A stretch of 64,000 bases of DNA from Bacillus sp. MYb209 (GTDB lineage: Bacteria > Bacillota > Bacilli > Bacillales > Bacillaceae_G). The position numbers were made by a program, and so were the translations under genes. Shown piece by piece: positions 9,663-19,620 of the stretch (positions within the stretch are counted from its first letter, which is position 1; every line of letters begins with the position of its first letter). The DNA is taken from positions 574,063 to 638,062 of the forward strand of contig NZ_PCNZ01000001.1 in the NCBI RefSeq assembly GCF_002975175.1, in the 5' to 3' direction. Under the pieces are notes generated by a model. It was not told the DNA's origin. It saw only the letters and a list, made by a program, of their open reading frames with translations, and did no database searches.

Positions 9663-10588
9663 TTTTTCCCTCCCGCTAAACGAATACGAGGATCAATAAT
9701 TCCGTATAAAATATCGACAATGAAAATAACTAAGATGAAGATCGCACTATAGAAAATTGTAGTTCCCATAATAACTGTATAGTCATTCACTGTAATCGAT
9801 TTAACGAATTGTTCCCCAAGTCCAGGTACAGCGTAAATTTGCTCAATAACTAGTGTCCCTGTAATTAATCCTGCAACCATTGGTCCTAAAATTGTTACAA
9901 CTGGAATTAATGCGTTACGCAGTGCGTGCTTGATAATGATAACGCCTTGGCTAATTCCTTTCGCTTTCGCTGTTAAAATGTAGTCAGCTTGCATAACCTC
10001 AATTAACTCTGCACGAGCGAAACGTGCGATTGTTGCGATAACTGCCATCGATAAGGCAATTGTAGGCATTACTGTAAACTCCGGTCCTTTCCAGAATGCT
10101 ACTGGGAACCAACCAAGTTTTACCCCTACGAAATATTGTAGTAATGCGGCGAATACGAATGATGGTACCGACATCCCGAGTACGGAAATAATTGTCGCCC
10201 CATAATCGACCCATGTATTGTTACGAAGTGCCGCAACGATTCCTAAAATTAAACCGATAAATGTCCCTAATATAATCGCTTGCAAACCAAGTTGTGCTGA
10301 TGGTCCAATACGATCCACAATCATATCTGTTACTGGGCGGTTATCATATTGGAATGATACCCCTAAATCACCTTTTGCTAAGTTACCTAAGTAACGTGCA
10401 TATTGAACTGGTACTGGATCATTTAATCCATATTTTTCAAGAATGATTTCTTTTTGTGCCGGTGATAGTTTCTCCTGGTTTTTAAGCGGAGAACCCGGAA
10501 GTAATTTCATCAAAAAGAAAGTCAGTGTAGTAATTAAAAATAATGTCAAAGCCATGTACACGAAACGTTTTAATACATAACGTCCCAT
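9659..10588 (-). CDS. oppB: Oligopeptide ABC transporter permease OppB
   Basis: 309 residues, first permease of the opp importer. It begins MGRYVLKRFVYMALTLFL with the typical first helix, followed by the FLMKLLPGSP motif of OppB/DppB proteins; the EAA loop reads AKAKGISQGVIIIKHALRN. The start is ATG 10588, 7 bases after GGGGAGGTG; the frame is open further upstream but without a ribosome site. A weak hairpin lies between oppA and this gene. Confidence 0.93.
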   Translation of the reverse strand: MGRYVLKRFVYMALTLFLITTLTFFLMKLLPGSPLKNQEKLSPAQKEIILEKYGLNDPVPVQYARYLGNLAKGDLGVSFQYDNRPVTDMIVDRIGPSAQLGLQAIILGTFIGLILGIVAALRNNTWVDYGATIISVLGMSVPSFVFAALLQYFVGVKLGWFPVAFWKGPEFTVMPTIALSMAVIATIARFARAELIEVMQADYILTAKAKGISQGVIIIKHALRNALIPVVTILGPMVAGLITGTLVIEQIYAVPGLGEQFVKSITVNDYTVIMGTTIFYSAIFILVIFIVDILYGIIDPRIRLAGGKK

Positions 10589-10665
10589 AGTCAAGCACCT
10601 CCCCGTTTTTCTCAAAAGCAATAAGATAGTTTAAAATATTCTTACTTTTATTTTTTAAAATAAGA

Positions 10666-10690
10666 GCATATGCCCATCATAGGCATATAC
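10666..10690 (-). terminator. Intercistronic hairpin between oppA and oppB
   Basis: On the minus strand GTATATGCC / GGCATATGC form a 9-bp stem with one G-U pair and a 7-base loop, followed by a U-rich stretch. It is weaker than the operon-end terminator. I infer partial termination, which would give more OppA than OppBCDF, as is usual for substrate-binding proteins. Confidence 0.55.
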
Positions 10691-10713
10691 CCTTGTAAAC
10701 GATGGAAAAAAGA

Positions 10714-12369
10714 TTATTTTTGTTCAACAGATGCCCATTTGTAAGTTAATTTACCACCATAGTTAATTGGGATAATATCTTTTACGGCACCTTTTACCAC
10801 ATATGCTGAACCTTTTTGGAAGATCGGAGCAATAACTGCATCCTCTTTAATTAATATTTTCTCTACTTCTAAAAGGTTGTTCCAACGAGCTTGTAAATCT
10901 TTTGTATCTGTTTTTGCTTTTAGAATTAGCTCATCATATTTCGGATTAGAATATCCTGTTTTATTTTGTGAACCATTCGTAACAAACATATCTAAATATG
11001 AGACTGGATCTGGGAAGTCTGGAGCCCAAATACCAAACGCCATATCATATTCCTGAGAGTCTTCTAACTTATTTTTTTGCGCGAATGGCTGCTGTTTAAT
11101 TTTGATCGTTAAACCAGGTAAGTTCTTTTCCATCTCACCTTTTAAGAATTCGCCAATTTTTTTCGCATCTTCATTATCGAAGCTTAAGAATTCTAGTTCA
11201 ATTTTATCAGTGCCAAGCTCTTTCTTTGCTGTTTCCCAAAGTTTTTTCGCTTCTTTTGAATCCGTTTCAACTAGCTTCCCATTTTCAGCACGGAAGTCTT
11301 TTTTATTCGGACCTTCAGCGAAATCTTTTCCAACAAATCCGTAAGCACCAATTGCGCCGTTGTTTAAAATAACTTTTGCAATGTTATCACGGTCAAAGGA
11401 CATTGAAATTGCTTTTCTTAAGTTTTTATTACTCAAATACTTATTATTTTGATTAAATCTTAAGTAGGCAACTCCAGCTTCTTTTCGTGTTTGGAACTCT
11501 GGAGTTTGTCTAAATTTATCAACAAATTCCGATGTTAGAGCCGCACGATCAATCGCATTTGTCTCATATAAATTTACATCAGTTGATGTATTTTTCACAA
11601 TATTGAAATTTATCTCTTCAATTTTAACCGTCTTGTTATCCCAATATGATGGGTTCTTCTTAAATTGGAAGCTTTGTTCATGTTTCCAATCACTCATAAC
11701 GAACGGCCCGTTATATAATGTTGTATTTGCCTCTAAACCAAACTTATCACCTTGTGATTTCACAAAGTTTTCATTTAGTGGGTAAAACACTGGATAAACT
11801 GTTAAATCAATAAAGTAAGGAACGGGATTGTCTAATTCTACTTCTAATGTATAATCATCAATCGCTTTTACACCTAATTGGTCAGCAGGTAATTCTCTTT
11901 TATGAATTTTTTCTGCATTTTTAATATCGAACATAATGTATGAATACGTCGCTTTTGTATCTGGATTTACTGCTCTTTTCCATGAATACACAAAGTCTTT
12001 CGCTGTTACAGGTTCCCCATTCGACCATTTCGCATCTTTTCTTAATTTAAATATGTATTTCTTCCCATCATCTAGCTTTTGGACATCTTCAGCAATCCCA
12101 GGCATTCTCTTTTGATCTTTGCCAGTACGATATAAACCTTCCATCGTATTATTTAATGCTGTTGAAGATGCAGAATCTGATGCTAACGATGCATCCATTG
12201 ATGGAATTTCAGATAACTCTGTTAAATTAAGAATCTGTTTTCCGTTACTACTACTAGTAGTGTTTTCTTTTCCTTTTGCTTTAGCGTCCTCTTTCTGGTA
12301 GCTACACGCGCCAAGCAACATACTTGCAGTTAAAGTTGATGCAAGTAATAACGGTATCTTTTTCTTCAT
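10714..12369 (-). CDS. oppA: Oligopeptide-binding lipoprotein OppA
   Basis: 551 residues, solute-binding protein family 5; the membrane-anchored peptide receptor of the Opp importer and first gene of the operon. The signal peptide ends in lipobox L-G-A-Cys22. It is clearly paralogous to the orphan gene at 3.0-4.7 kb. The start ATG 12369 follows GGGGAGG by about 9 bases. Roughly 300 bases of very AT-rich DNA upstream must carry the promoter shared by the operon; I see no certain operator there. Confidence 0.93.
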   Translation of the reverse strand: MKKKIPLLLASTLTASMLLGACSYQKEDAKAKGKENTTSSSNGKQILNLTELSEIPSMDASLASDSASSTALNNTMEGLYRTGKDQKRMPGIAEDVQKLDDGKKYIFKLRKDAKWSNGEPVTAKDFVYSWKRAVNPDTKATYSYIMFDIKNAEKIHKRELPADQLGVKAIDDYTLEVELDNPVPYFIDLTVYPVFYPLNENFVKSQGDKFGLEANTTLYNGPFVMSDWKHEQSFQFKKNPSYWDNKTVKIEEINFNIVKNTSTDVNLYETNAIDRAALTSEFVDKFRQTPEFQTRKEAGVAYLRFNQNNKYLSNKNLRKAISMSFDRDNIAKVILNNGAIGAYGFVGKDFAEGPNKKDFRAENGKLVETDSKEAKKLWETAKKELGTDKIELEFLSFDNEDAKKIGEFLKGEMEKNLPGLTIKIKQQPFAQKNKLEDSQEYDMAFGIWAPDFPDPVSYLDMFVTNGSQNKTGYSNPKYDELILKAKTDTKDLQARWNNLLEVEKILIKEDAVIAPIFQKGSAYVVKGAVKDIIPINYGGKLTYKWASVEQK

Positions 12370-12688
12370 GTTGTGTTGCCTCCCCTAATTGCACTCCCTG
12401 TACCCTCACTTGTAGAAAAATAGAATTGAAAGAATAATCTCCAAGTTTCTACAATTTTCATTATACATATAATATGACGATTGTGAATATAGTTTTTTGT
12501 TTTTTTGTTAAAATTTTTAATAAAATGTTTATATTTTTAATTTTTTGTAAAGGGATACGTTAACATTGCTACCATCATCTTGAAATTAGAACCTCAATTG
12601 CGTATAATTTTCAAAAAATTATTTATATTACTTATTATAACTTTTATAGTATAATAATTCTAGTAATATTTTGACGGAGGGGAATATT

Positions 12689-13069
12689 TTGAATAAAGTT
12701 TTTTTTCATACTTGTATACTATTTTTTGTTGCGATAATCGCTTCTAGTGTGGGCGCATTCCTCGTTTCATCTCAATTTTTGTTGAATTTTGTCAACATCT
12801 CATTCTATATTGCATTGGTTTTTATTCTTATAGGTGGTTTTTTATTCATATTTCAAAATGGATTTTTTAACGTAACAATTTACGCATTCCAAAGAGTATT
12901 CGGTACGAATAAAAAAATTGACTCTTTAATTGAAGAAGCAGAGGAACCTATCGATAAGAAAGAACGTATTTATAAAACATATTCATTCAAATGGACGTAT
13001 CCGATTTGTATTACCGGTATCGTACTTGGGTTGTTCTCGATCCTCATTAGCTTTACTATTTTGATGTAG
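12689..13069 (+). CDS. Small membrane protein, DUF3899-like
   Basis: 126 residues with three hydrophobic helices (about 6-26, 32-56 and 105-124) and a short acidic cytoplasmic stretch in between (DSLIEEAEEPIDKKERIYKT). It looks like the DUF3899 family found next to trpS/opp in the B. cereus group; function unknown. The start is TTG 12689, 6 bases after GGAGGGG at 12676-12682; the ORF could be extended to 12671 but that would include the ribosome site. The trpS T-box leader follows. Confidence 0.7.
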   Translation: MNKVFFHTCILFFVAIIASSVGAFLVSSQFLLNFVNISFYIALVFILIGGFLFIFQNGFFNVTIYAFQRVFGTNKKIDSLIEEAEEPIDKKERIYKTYSFKWTYPICITGIVLGLFSILISFTILM

Positions 13070-13184
13070 TTTGCAAACACTATTCCATATGATATAATAA
13101 TCAGCAAAACATTTTGTTATAAAACTTTAGTTCTTTCATATTAAAAGGGCTCAGTTAACAATAAATAAATTTATATGTATGCGA

Positions 13185-13417
13185 TGATAAAGAAGAGTAC
13201 ATATTGAGGCAATTTCAGAGAGCTTGTGGCTGGTGTGAACAAGTAATTGTACAGTATGGAATGGGCTTTTGAGCACCAAACCGAACCGAAAGTAGTAGGC
13301 TTTGGCGTTATATCCAGACGTTATTATGGATCTTGAGAGATTTCACAGCTGTGAAATAATTAGGGTGGTACCGCGGTCCATTCGTCCCTATGTAATTTGG
13401 GATGAATGGGCTTTTTT
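13185..13417 (+). promoter_or_regulatory. T-box leader (tRNA-Trp sensing) of trpS
   Basis: Leader with the diagnostic T-box AGGGTGGTACCGCGG at 13362-13376, whose UGG-containing bulge pairs with the uncharged tRNA end. It has the stem I elements CAGAGAGC and GGTGTGAAC and a terminator formed by CCATTCGTCCC (13378-13388) and GGGATGAATGG (13399-13409) before a T6 run. A candidate tryptophan specifier codon UGG followed by A lies at 13257-13259. Uncharged tRNA-Trp should stabilise the antiterminator and switch trpS on. The 5' limit is approximate. Confidence 0.92.
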
Positions 13418-13454
13418 GTATGCCTTCTCTTCCCCATCGCACATTCAATTTTAG

Positions 13455-14456
<1,002 letters not shown>

Positions 14457-14460
14457 TATA

Positions 14461-14937
14461 AAAAGCGGAAGCGGCTCGCTTAGAATGTGAGGGGGATGGA
14501 GCTCCTGACGTAGAGGCGTTTTTTGCCTCGCAGGAAGGCGCGAAGCCACCGAACATTCTTGCCGCTGGAGCCGGATTACACATAAAGCGGAAGCGGCTCG
14601 TTCAGCTCTGACTGGCTAAGGTTCTTTCGCATAAAAGGCGCTTTTTGCCTTCTTATGCGGAAGGTTCTTAGACACGAAGAGCTTGCCGCTGGAGCTGGAT
14701 TACATATAAAGCGGAGGCGACTGCTTAGCCCTGACGGATAAGATTCTTTCCCACAGAAGGTGCTTTTTACCTTCTCGTGGGGAAGGTTCTTATACGCGAA
14801 GGGCTAGGAGCCGGAGCTAGATCATAAAAAGCAGAGGCGGCTCGCTTAGAATGTGAGGGGGATGGAGCTCCTGACGTAGAGGCGCTTTTGGCCTCGCAGG
14901 AAGGCGCGAAGCCACCGAACATTCTTGCCGCCTCCAT
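14461..14937. repeat. Four tandem GC-rich palindromic repeat units (about 121 bp each)
   Basis: Four head-to-tail units begin near 14464, 14585, 14708 and 14829 (period 121-123 bp). Each starts with A-G-C-G/A-G-A/G-GGCGGC-like sequence and ends with a matching GCCGC/GGAGC sequence, so a unit can fold end to end. Each has an inner hairpin around an AGGCG-TTTTT-GCCT-type core. Units 1 and 4 are nearly identical; units 2 and 3 are more divergent in the middle while keeping pairing. GC content is far above the surroundings. There is no convincing coding frame. It could be a small RNA gene family, a MITE-like element or processing/termination structures. Confidence 0.85.
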
Positions 14938-14939
14938 AA

Positions 14940-14966
14940 AAAAAACCGCCAATTGGCGGTTTTTTT
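14940..14966. terminator. Terminator after yjbA, next to the repeat array
   Basis: Perfect palindrome AAAACCGCCAATTGGCGGTTTT with flanking A- and T-runs on both sides. It ends yjbA on the minus strand and can also stop readthrough from trpS and the repeat array. Confidence 0.85.
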
Positions 14967-15711
14967 AATTTACCTTCTGCTCATTTTCCATTTCCCATAA
15001 CTTTTCAAAAAACGGCTGTCCTTTTACAAGGCGCTCACATAATTGCTCGTGCTTCTCAGACCATCCAGTTTTCGCTTCATCATAAAGTCTAACCCAAACA
15101 TCTTCAAACTCCATATGTTGGACCATTCCGTATGCTGATGGATCCCACTCTGTGAACCAATAGCGGATTTCAGCTGGATTTTTCGTTGTATGTAATTGAT
15201 CTAACGCCATAAATAATAATTGTTTTAACTGTCTTTCTTTACGAGTTAGGCCGTTCATAATGAAAGGTGACGGCGATAAAATATGATGTTCTTTTTCAAT
15301 CTCTTCCACTTGGAACTCATACTTTTCTGCTTGCACATTTTCTACCATCTCATATACCATCTGTTCTTGACGAGGTATAAGCCTACTTTTTCTAATTGGC
15401 ACATTATAGCCGATTGAATCAATCGCAATAATTCCTTTTCCATCTGTAACTACAAAACAATATTCTTGTTGCAAACGTTCGTGATTTTTACGAATATAAG
15501 CCTTATGATATACGTCTTCCAATAATTTTTGCGGAAGCTCTAATAATTCGTTCTCGATGTAATGATATAATGTGGAATCTACTTTTAATAATGGCACTTG
15601 ATCTAATAGCTCAATCGTATCATCTTTCCGCCATTCGTAAAAATGACAAACGTTATACCCATTTTCTTCACCTTCAAACCAATTTACCCATACATCATGC
15701 AGATATAACAT
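14965..15711 (-). CDS. yjbA: YjbA family protein (DUF3603-like), unknown function
   Basis: 248 residues, soluble, no signal peptide or membrane helix. It matches YjbA by position between trpS and the fab/yjaZ region and by its start [21 protein letters not shown]. No catalytic motif is visible, and there is no known biochemical role that I can name. The ATG at 15711 follows GAGGGG. The acidic, aromatic-rich C-terminal part ([22 protein letters not shown]) looks like a protein interaction domain, but that is a guess. Confidence 0.8.
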   Translation of the reverse strand: MLYLHDVWVNWFEGEENGYNVCHFYEWRKDDTIELLDQVPLLKVDSTLYHYIENELLELPQKLLEDVYHKAYIRKNHERLQQEYCFVVTDGKGIIAIDSIGYNVPIRKSRLIPRQEQMVYEMVENVQAEKYEFQVEEIEKEHHILSPSPFIMNGLTRKERQLKQLLFMALDQLHTTKNPAEIRYWFTEWDPSAYGMVQHMEFEDVWVRLYDEAKTGWSEKHEQLCERLVKGQPFFEKLWEMENEQKVN

Positions 15712-15822
15712 TCACTACCCCTCACTTCACTACTGTTTGTACCAATCATTATGTTCATTTTTGCTTAACTTTATTCCACTTGAGGAAATATATTCTAATT
15801 ATTATTTTTTCTTCTATAATAT

Positions 15823-15852
15823 AAAAAACAGGAGGTAACGCTCCTGTTTTTT
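15823..15852. terminator. Terminator after yjaZ
   Basis: A 12-bp stem AAAAAACAGGAG / CTCCTGTTTTTT with a 6-base loop, overlapping the yjaZ stop codon region. It is symmetrical in A/T runs, so may act in both directions. Confidence 0.8.
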
Positions 15853-16648
15853 ATGAAACATGAAATGTATTTGCTTTATTCAATATTTCCTTCGCATCTA
15901 TAGATAATAAAGACAGTGTATTTTCCCCTTCAAAAGCTACACAATCTTTTACAATATGGAATCCAAGTGCATAGCCAAGCATTTTCGGATACGAGTGCAG
16001 TCCATTTAATAAAACATCATGCTCCCTCGTACCTCTCTTTACGTCTATTCGTTCTTGTATTGAATTTCTCCAATAATAAATAGCATCTTCTTTTGAAATG
16101 TAAGTAGTCCACGGTGCACACCTTTTTTCTGTATACCTTTCATACACAGCTTGCTCAGCTAACCCTTCCATAATCATCGTATCAAGTAATGTATACTCTG
16201 TTTCTTTCGTCTCAATTTGATGTAATCTACATATATGGTGGTATTCATGCGTTAATAACGCTTTTAGTTCCTCTACTGAATTACGTCCACATACGAATAA
16301 GAAAATAACGTGACGCATAGATAAACCAGCCTTCCCGTTATATTCATCTTGTACAGTTCGATTATATGAATCTGATAATAAAATAAAGATAGGGACATCT
16401 GGACCTTTAAGCCAACTTTTCAATTTTTCATACTCCATGCTAAGTTCTTTCCAAATTTCTTTTTTCTCTAATTCTTTAATTTCCCGCTCTCCCCGCATTA
16501 CTGGGCGATACATACCTTTAGAGATTAAAAAACGATACAGCCTCTCTTTTGGCAATGGAATATACTTTGTAAATTTCTCACAAAGCTTCTCTGGACGTCC
16601 ATAATACAGATGTAACCATTCTGCCGTTTCAACAACCCCCACCTTCAT
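15851..16648 (-). CDS. yjaZ: YjaZ-type zinc-dependent protease-like protein (DUF2268)
   Basis: 265 residues. A zincin motif HEYHH is at 134-138 (His134, Glu135, His138), followed about 25 residues later by a candidate third ligand in MIMEGLAEQAV, the pattern of DUF2268 putative Zn-dependent proteases. There is no signal peptide, so it is probably cytoplasmic. Substrate unknown. Gene order yjbA-yjaZ-fabF-fabH matches B. subtilis except that the app operon is absent. The start codon 16648 follows AAAGGAGGG. Confidence 0.8.
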   Translation of the reverse strand: MKVGVVETAEWLHLYYGRPEKLCEKFTKYIPLPKERLYRFLISKGMYRPVMRGEREIKELEKKEIWKELSMEYEKLKSWLKGPDVPIFILLSDSYNRTVQDEYNGKAGLSMRHVIFLFVCGRNSVEELKALLTHEYHHICRLHQIETKETEYTLLDTMIMEGLAEQAVYERYTEKRCAPWTTYISKEDAIYYWRNSIQERIDVKRGTREHDVLLNGLHSYPKMLGYALGFHIVKDCVAFEGENTLSLLSIDAKEILNKANTFHVS

Positions 16649-16707
16649 CCCTCCTTTTCTTATGTATATGCAAAAAAGAATGGAACGTAAAGGTGATAAA
16701 AAATAAA

Positions 16708-16747
16708 TAAGGTGTCTTTTCGTAGTACTTTACGAAAAGACACCTTA
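16708..16747 (-). terminator. Terminator of the fabH-fabF operon
   Basis: A perfect 17-bp stem TAAGGTGTCTTTTCGTA / TACGAAAAGACACCTTA with a 6-base loop, 10 bases past the fabF stop codon. It is one of the longest perfect hairpins in the window. Confidence 0.85.
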
Positions 16748-16756
16748 TTGTACATA

Positions 16757-17995
16757 TTACTTATATACTTTAAATACTAATACTGCGTTATGACCACCGA
16801 ATCCTAATGAATTACTTAATACAGCTCGCACTTCTTGATGTCTCGCTGTATTTGGTACGTAATCTAAATCACATTCTGGATCTGGTGTTTCATAGTTAAT
16901 CGTCGGAGGAATTACTCCGTCTGTAATTGATTTAATAGAGAAGATCGCTTCAACAGCACCAGCTGCTCCTAATAAATGACCTGTCATTGATTTCGTTGAG
17001 CTAATCGCTACTTTATATGCATGCTCACCGAAAGCTTCTTTAATTGCCATCGTTTCATACTTTTCATTTGCATCTGTACTTGTACCATGTGCATTAATGT
17101 AATCAATATCTTCTGGCTCTAGACCTGCATCAGCTAAAGCTTGACGCATCGCACGAACTCCGCCTTCACCGCCAGGAGCAGGCATTGTAATATGGAACGC
17201 ATCACCAGTTGCACCATAACCAGCAATTTCCGCATAAATGTGAGCACCACGTGCTAATGCGTGCTCTAATTCTTCCAGAATAAGAATTCCTGATCCTTCA
17301 CCCATTACGAAACCACTACGGTTTTTATCAAATGGGCGGCAAGCCGTTGCTGGATCTTCATTGAATGTTAATGCTTTCGCTGAACTAAACCCAGCGAATG
17401 CCATACTTGTTAATGGCGCTTCTGCTCCGCCTGTTATCATCGCATCAGCATCACCGCGCTGGATTACTTTAAACGCATCACCAATTGAGTTTGCTCCAGA
17501 TGCACAAGCTGTTACAGAGCAAGTATTAATTCCTTTCGCTCCTGTAGCGATTGACACTTGGCCTGCTGCCATATCTGGAATCATCATTGGTACGAAGAAT
17601 GGGCTCACGCGGCGCGGACCTTTTTCAGTAAAAATCTTAAATTGTTCTTCGTATGTTTCCATACCACCAATACCAGAACCAACCCATACACCAATGCGTG
17701 GTGCATTTTCTTCTGTAATTTCAAGCTTCGCATCTGCAACTGCCATTTTCGCTGCTGCTACTGCATATTGCGTAAAGCGGTCCATACGGCGCGCTTCTTT
17801 TTTATCTATATATTTTTCGACTTCAAAGTCGTTAATTTCTGCTGCTACTTTTGCAGGAATTTGTTCTGAATCTATTCTTGTAAGTCTTCCGATTCCGGAT
17901 ACACCGTTTTTAATGTTTTCCCAAGCTGTTTCAACATCTGTTCCGATCGGTGTAACAGCTCCTAGCCCTGTAATTACGACCCTCTTTTTTTCCAT
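16757..17995 (-). CDS. fabF: Beta-ketoacyl-ACP synthase II FabF
   Basis: 412 residues. It elongates the fatty acyl chain by condensing acyl-ACP with malonyl-ACP. The catalytic triad of KAS II is visible: Cys164 in [11 protein letters not shown], one His in [10 protein letters not shown] and the other in [12 protein letters not shown]. It is the second gene of the fabH-fabF operon, 31 bases after fabH, and follows AAAAGGAGTGTATTTTGT before the ATG. Expression should follow the FapR-controlled promoter upstream of fabH. Confidence 0.97.
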   Translation of the reverse strand: MEKKRVVITGLGAVTPIGTDVETAWENIKNGVSGIGRLTRIDSEQIPAKVAAEINDFEVEKYIDKKEARRMDRFTQYAVAAAKMAVADAKLEITEENAPRIGVWVGSGIGGMETYEEQFKIFTEKGPRRVSPFFVPMMIPDMAAGQVSIATGAKGINTCSVTACASGANSIGDAFKVIQRGDADAMITGGAEAPLTSMAFAGFSSAKALTFNEDPATACRPFDKNRSGFVMGEGSGILILEELEHALARGAHIYAEIAGYGATGDAFHITMPAPGGEGGVRAMRQALADAGLEPEDIDYINAHGTSTDANEKYETMAIKEAFGEHAYKVAISSTKSMTGHLLGAAGAVEAIFSIKSITDGVIPPTINYETPDPECDLDYVPNTARHQEVRAVLSNSLGFGGHNAVLVFKVYK

Positions 17996-18026
17996 ACAAA
18001 ATACACTCCTTTTTTTCTCTCAGTCC

Positions 18027-18959
18027 TTATTTACCCCAACGAAGAGCTACTGCTCCCCATGTTAACCCGCCGCCAAAACCGACTAGTATAATTAAATCAC
18101 CATCTTGAATACGTCCATTTTGCAATTCCTCTACCATTGCAATTGGAATTGAAGAAGCCGATGTATTACCAAACTTTTCAATTGTCATACTCATTTTTTC
18201 TTTCGGTAAATTTAATCTTTCTCTTGCAGATTCCATAATACGAATATTCGCTTGATGTGGTACTAAGAAGTCCACATCCTCTTTCGTAAGTCCCGCTTTT
18301 TCTAACACGCGAAGACAGGAATCACCAAGTTGGCGAACAGCAAATTTAAAGACTTCTCTGCCGTTCATCATAACATACTCGTCTTGATAAAGATGCTTAC
18401 CGCCACTTCCGTCCGCTCCTAATTCAAAGGAAAGTATACCTTTTCCTTCCGAAACAGCTCCCATTACGATAGCACCTGCTCCGTCCCCAAATAGTACTGC
18501 TGTATTTCGATCGTTCCAGTCTACAATTTTAGATAGTTTGTCACTACCAACTACTAATACATTTTTATAAGTTCCCGTTTGAATAAATTGCTGCGCTGTA
18601 ATCATTCCGTACATAAAGCCAGCACACGCTGCACTTAAATCCATTGCGGCTGCGTGTTTTGCGCCAATTGCTTCTTGGATTACACAAGCTACTGCTGGGA
18701 ATGCGCGATCTGGCGTTACTGTTGCCACTAAAATAAGATCGATATCCTCTCCGCTAATCCCGGCATCTTCAAGTGCTTTTTTAGAAGCCTCTACCGCCAT
18801 ATATGAAGTATCTATTGTATCATCGGCAATGCGTCTTTCTGCAATTCCCGTTCTCGTACGAATCCATTCATCAGATGTATCTACGATTTTCTCTAAATCG
18901 TGATTTGTGACTACTTTTTCTGGCACATATCTTCCGATCCCTAAAATGCCCACGTTCAC
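18027..18959 (-). CDS. fabH: Beta-ketoacyl-ACP synthase III FabH
   Basis: 310 residues. It starts fatty acid synthesis by condensing acetyl- or branched acyl-CoA with malonyl-ACP. The catalytic Cys112 lies in [11 protein letters not shown], His in VPHQANIRI and Asn in [10 protein letters not shown]. The start is GTG at 18959, 7 bases after GGAGGG; no in-frame ATG is near. It is the first gene of the operon with fabF, and a promoter with a FapR box lies just upstream. Confidence 0.97.
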   Translation of the reverse strand: MNVGILGIGRYVPEKVVTNHDLEKIVDTSDEWIRTRTGIAERRIADDTIDTSYMAVEASKKALEDAGISGEDIDLILVATVTPDRAFPAVACVIQEAIGAKHAAAMDLSAACAGFMYGMITAQQFIQTGTYKNVLVVGSDKLSKIVDWNDRNTAVLFGDGAGAIVMGAVSEGKGILSFELGADGSGGKHLYQDEYVMMNGREVFKFAVRQLGDSCLRVLEKAGLTKEDVDFLVPHQANIRIMESARERLNLPKEKMSMTIEKFGNTSASSIPIAMVEELQNGRIQDGDLIILVGFGGGLTWGAVALRWGK

Positions 18960-18986
18960 ATTGCAGCCCTCCGTTTTATATCAATT

Positions 18987-19004
18987 ATTATGACTTGGTA
19001 CTAA
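18987..19004 (-). promoter_or_regulatory. FapR operator of fabH-fabF
   Basis: On the minus strand TTAGTACCAAGTCATAAT matches the FapR box core TTAGTACC. FapR is the malonyl-CoA-responsive repressor of Bacillus lipid synthesis. The box lies directly downstream of the -10 element at the expected transcription start, so binding would block RNA polymerase. Confidence 0.8.
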
Positions 19005-19032
19005 TTTTAAAACATAAATGTACTTTTGTCTA
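19004..19032 (-). promoter_or_regulatory. Sigma-A promoter of fabH-fabF
   Basis: Minus-strand -35 TAGACA (19032-19027), 17-base spacer, -10 TAAAAT (19009-19004). It abuts the FapR box, leaving a leader of about 40 bases before the fabH GTG. Confidence 0.75.
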
Positions 19033-19139
19033 GAATATATTTCAGCTAAAAAAATAAGACAGCGTATTACTAACTTTATTTTTCATTAAAAGAAACAGAA
19101 AAATTCCTGCCCTTTCAAAATACAAATTATTCCATACCC

Positions 19140-19240
19140 TTACTCCGCTCGAAACAAAAAAGGCCCAAACCGCTTCTACACACGGCTCGATCCTCTCTTC
19201 CCTCTAAAAAAGAAGAGTTTTATTCTTTATCTGCTTTCCC
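19140..19240 (-). repeat. Second, decayed copy of the comZ tail and terminator
   Basis: On the minus strand this segment repeats the last six comZ codons (reading G-K-A-D-K-E-stop), then a spacer, the terminator hairpin and the sequence after it, with about 15-20% differences and a small deletion relative to 19286-19401. It is 146 bases from the first copy. It does not form a gene. The hairpin (GAGCCG/CGGTTT core followed by T6) may still work as a second terminator. Confidence 0.75.
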
Positions 19241-19285
19241 TTCAAAACTAAGACCTTCTCCTTTAACCTCATCATCTCTCTGGTT

Positions 19286-19401
19286 TTACTCCGCTTGAGA
19301 CTAAAAAAAGCCCCAACCGCTTCTATCCACGGTTCGAGCCTCTCTCCCATCAAAAAAGAAGGGTTTGATTTTGTTTTGTTTTATTCTTTATCCGCTTTCC
19401 C
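19286..19401 (-). repeat. First copy of duplicated comZ tail with terminator
   Basis: It contains the real end of comZ and a terminator: on the minus strand AACCG / CGGTT extended by GAGGCTC / GGGGCTT pairings, followed by T7. The region down to TTACTCCGCT (plus strand) is repeated at 19140-19240. Confidence 0.75.
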
Positions 19402-19557
19402 AAGCTCATATGCTTCGCCCATTACTTTCATCAATAGCTCTAACACCGGCTGTGCTTTCTCCATATCAAGTGCAATTCCATTAGAATCTAAAATTGCCTT
19501 AGCTTCTGGTAAATGCTTCATTGCGATTTGTAAAAATTGCATACTTTTTTCGTTCAT
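19381..19557 (-). CDS. comZ: ComZ, regulator of comG expression
   Basis: 58 residues starting MNEKSMQFLQIAMKHLPEAK and ending in AYELGKADKE. It matches ComZ, a small protein that lowers comG operon expression in B. subtilis. ATG 19557 follows GGAGAGGAAGAGATTAT. It lies between the fab operon and the yjaV/yjaU-like genes as in B. subtilis, but the med gene normally next to it is missing here. Its last codons are part of a tandem duplication. Confidence 0.85.
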   Translation of the reverse strand: MNEKSMQFLQIAMKHLPEAKAILDSNGIALDMEKAQPVLELLMKVMGEAYELGKADKE

Positions 19558-19620
19558 ATAATCTCTTCCTCTCCATTAAAGCTTTCAATCAATTATCCAT
19601 ACAATAGTGTAACACGCGCG

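Noticed and set aside
14461-14937. CRISPR array
   Set aside because: Units are long palindromic repeats without short repeats and unique spacers, and no cas genes are present.
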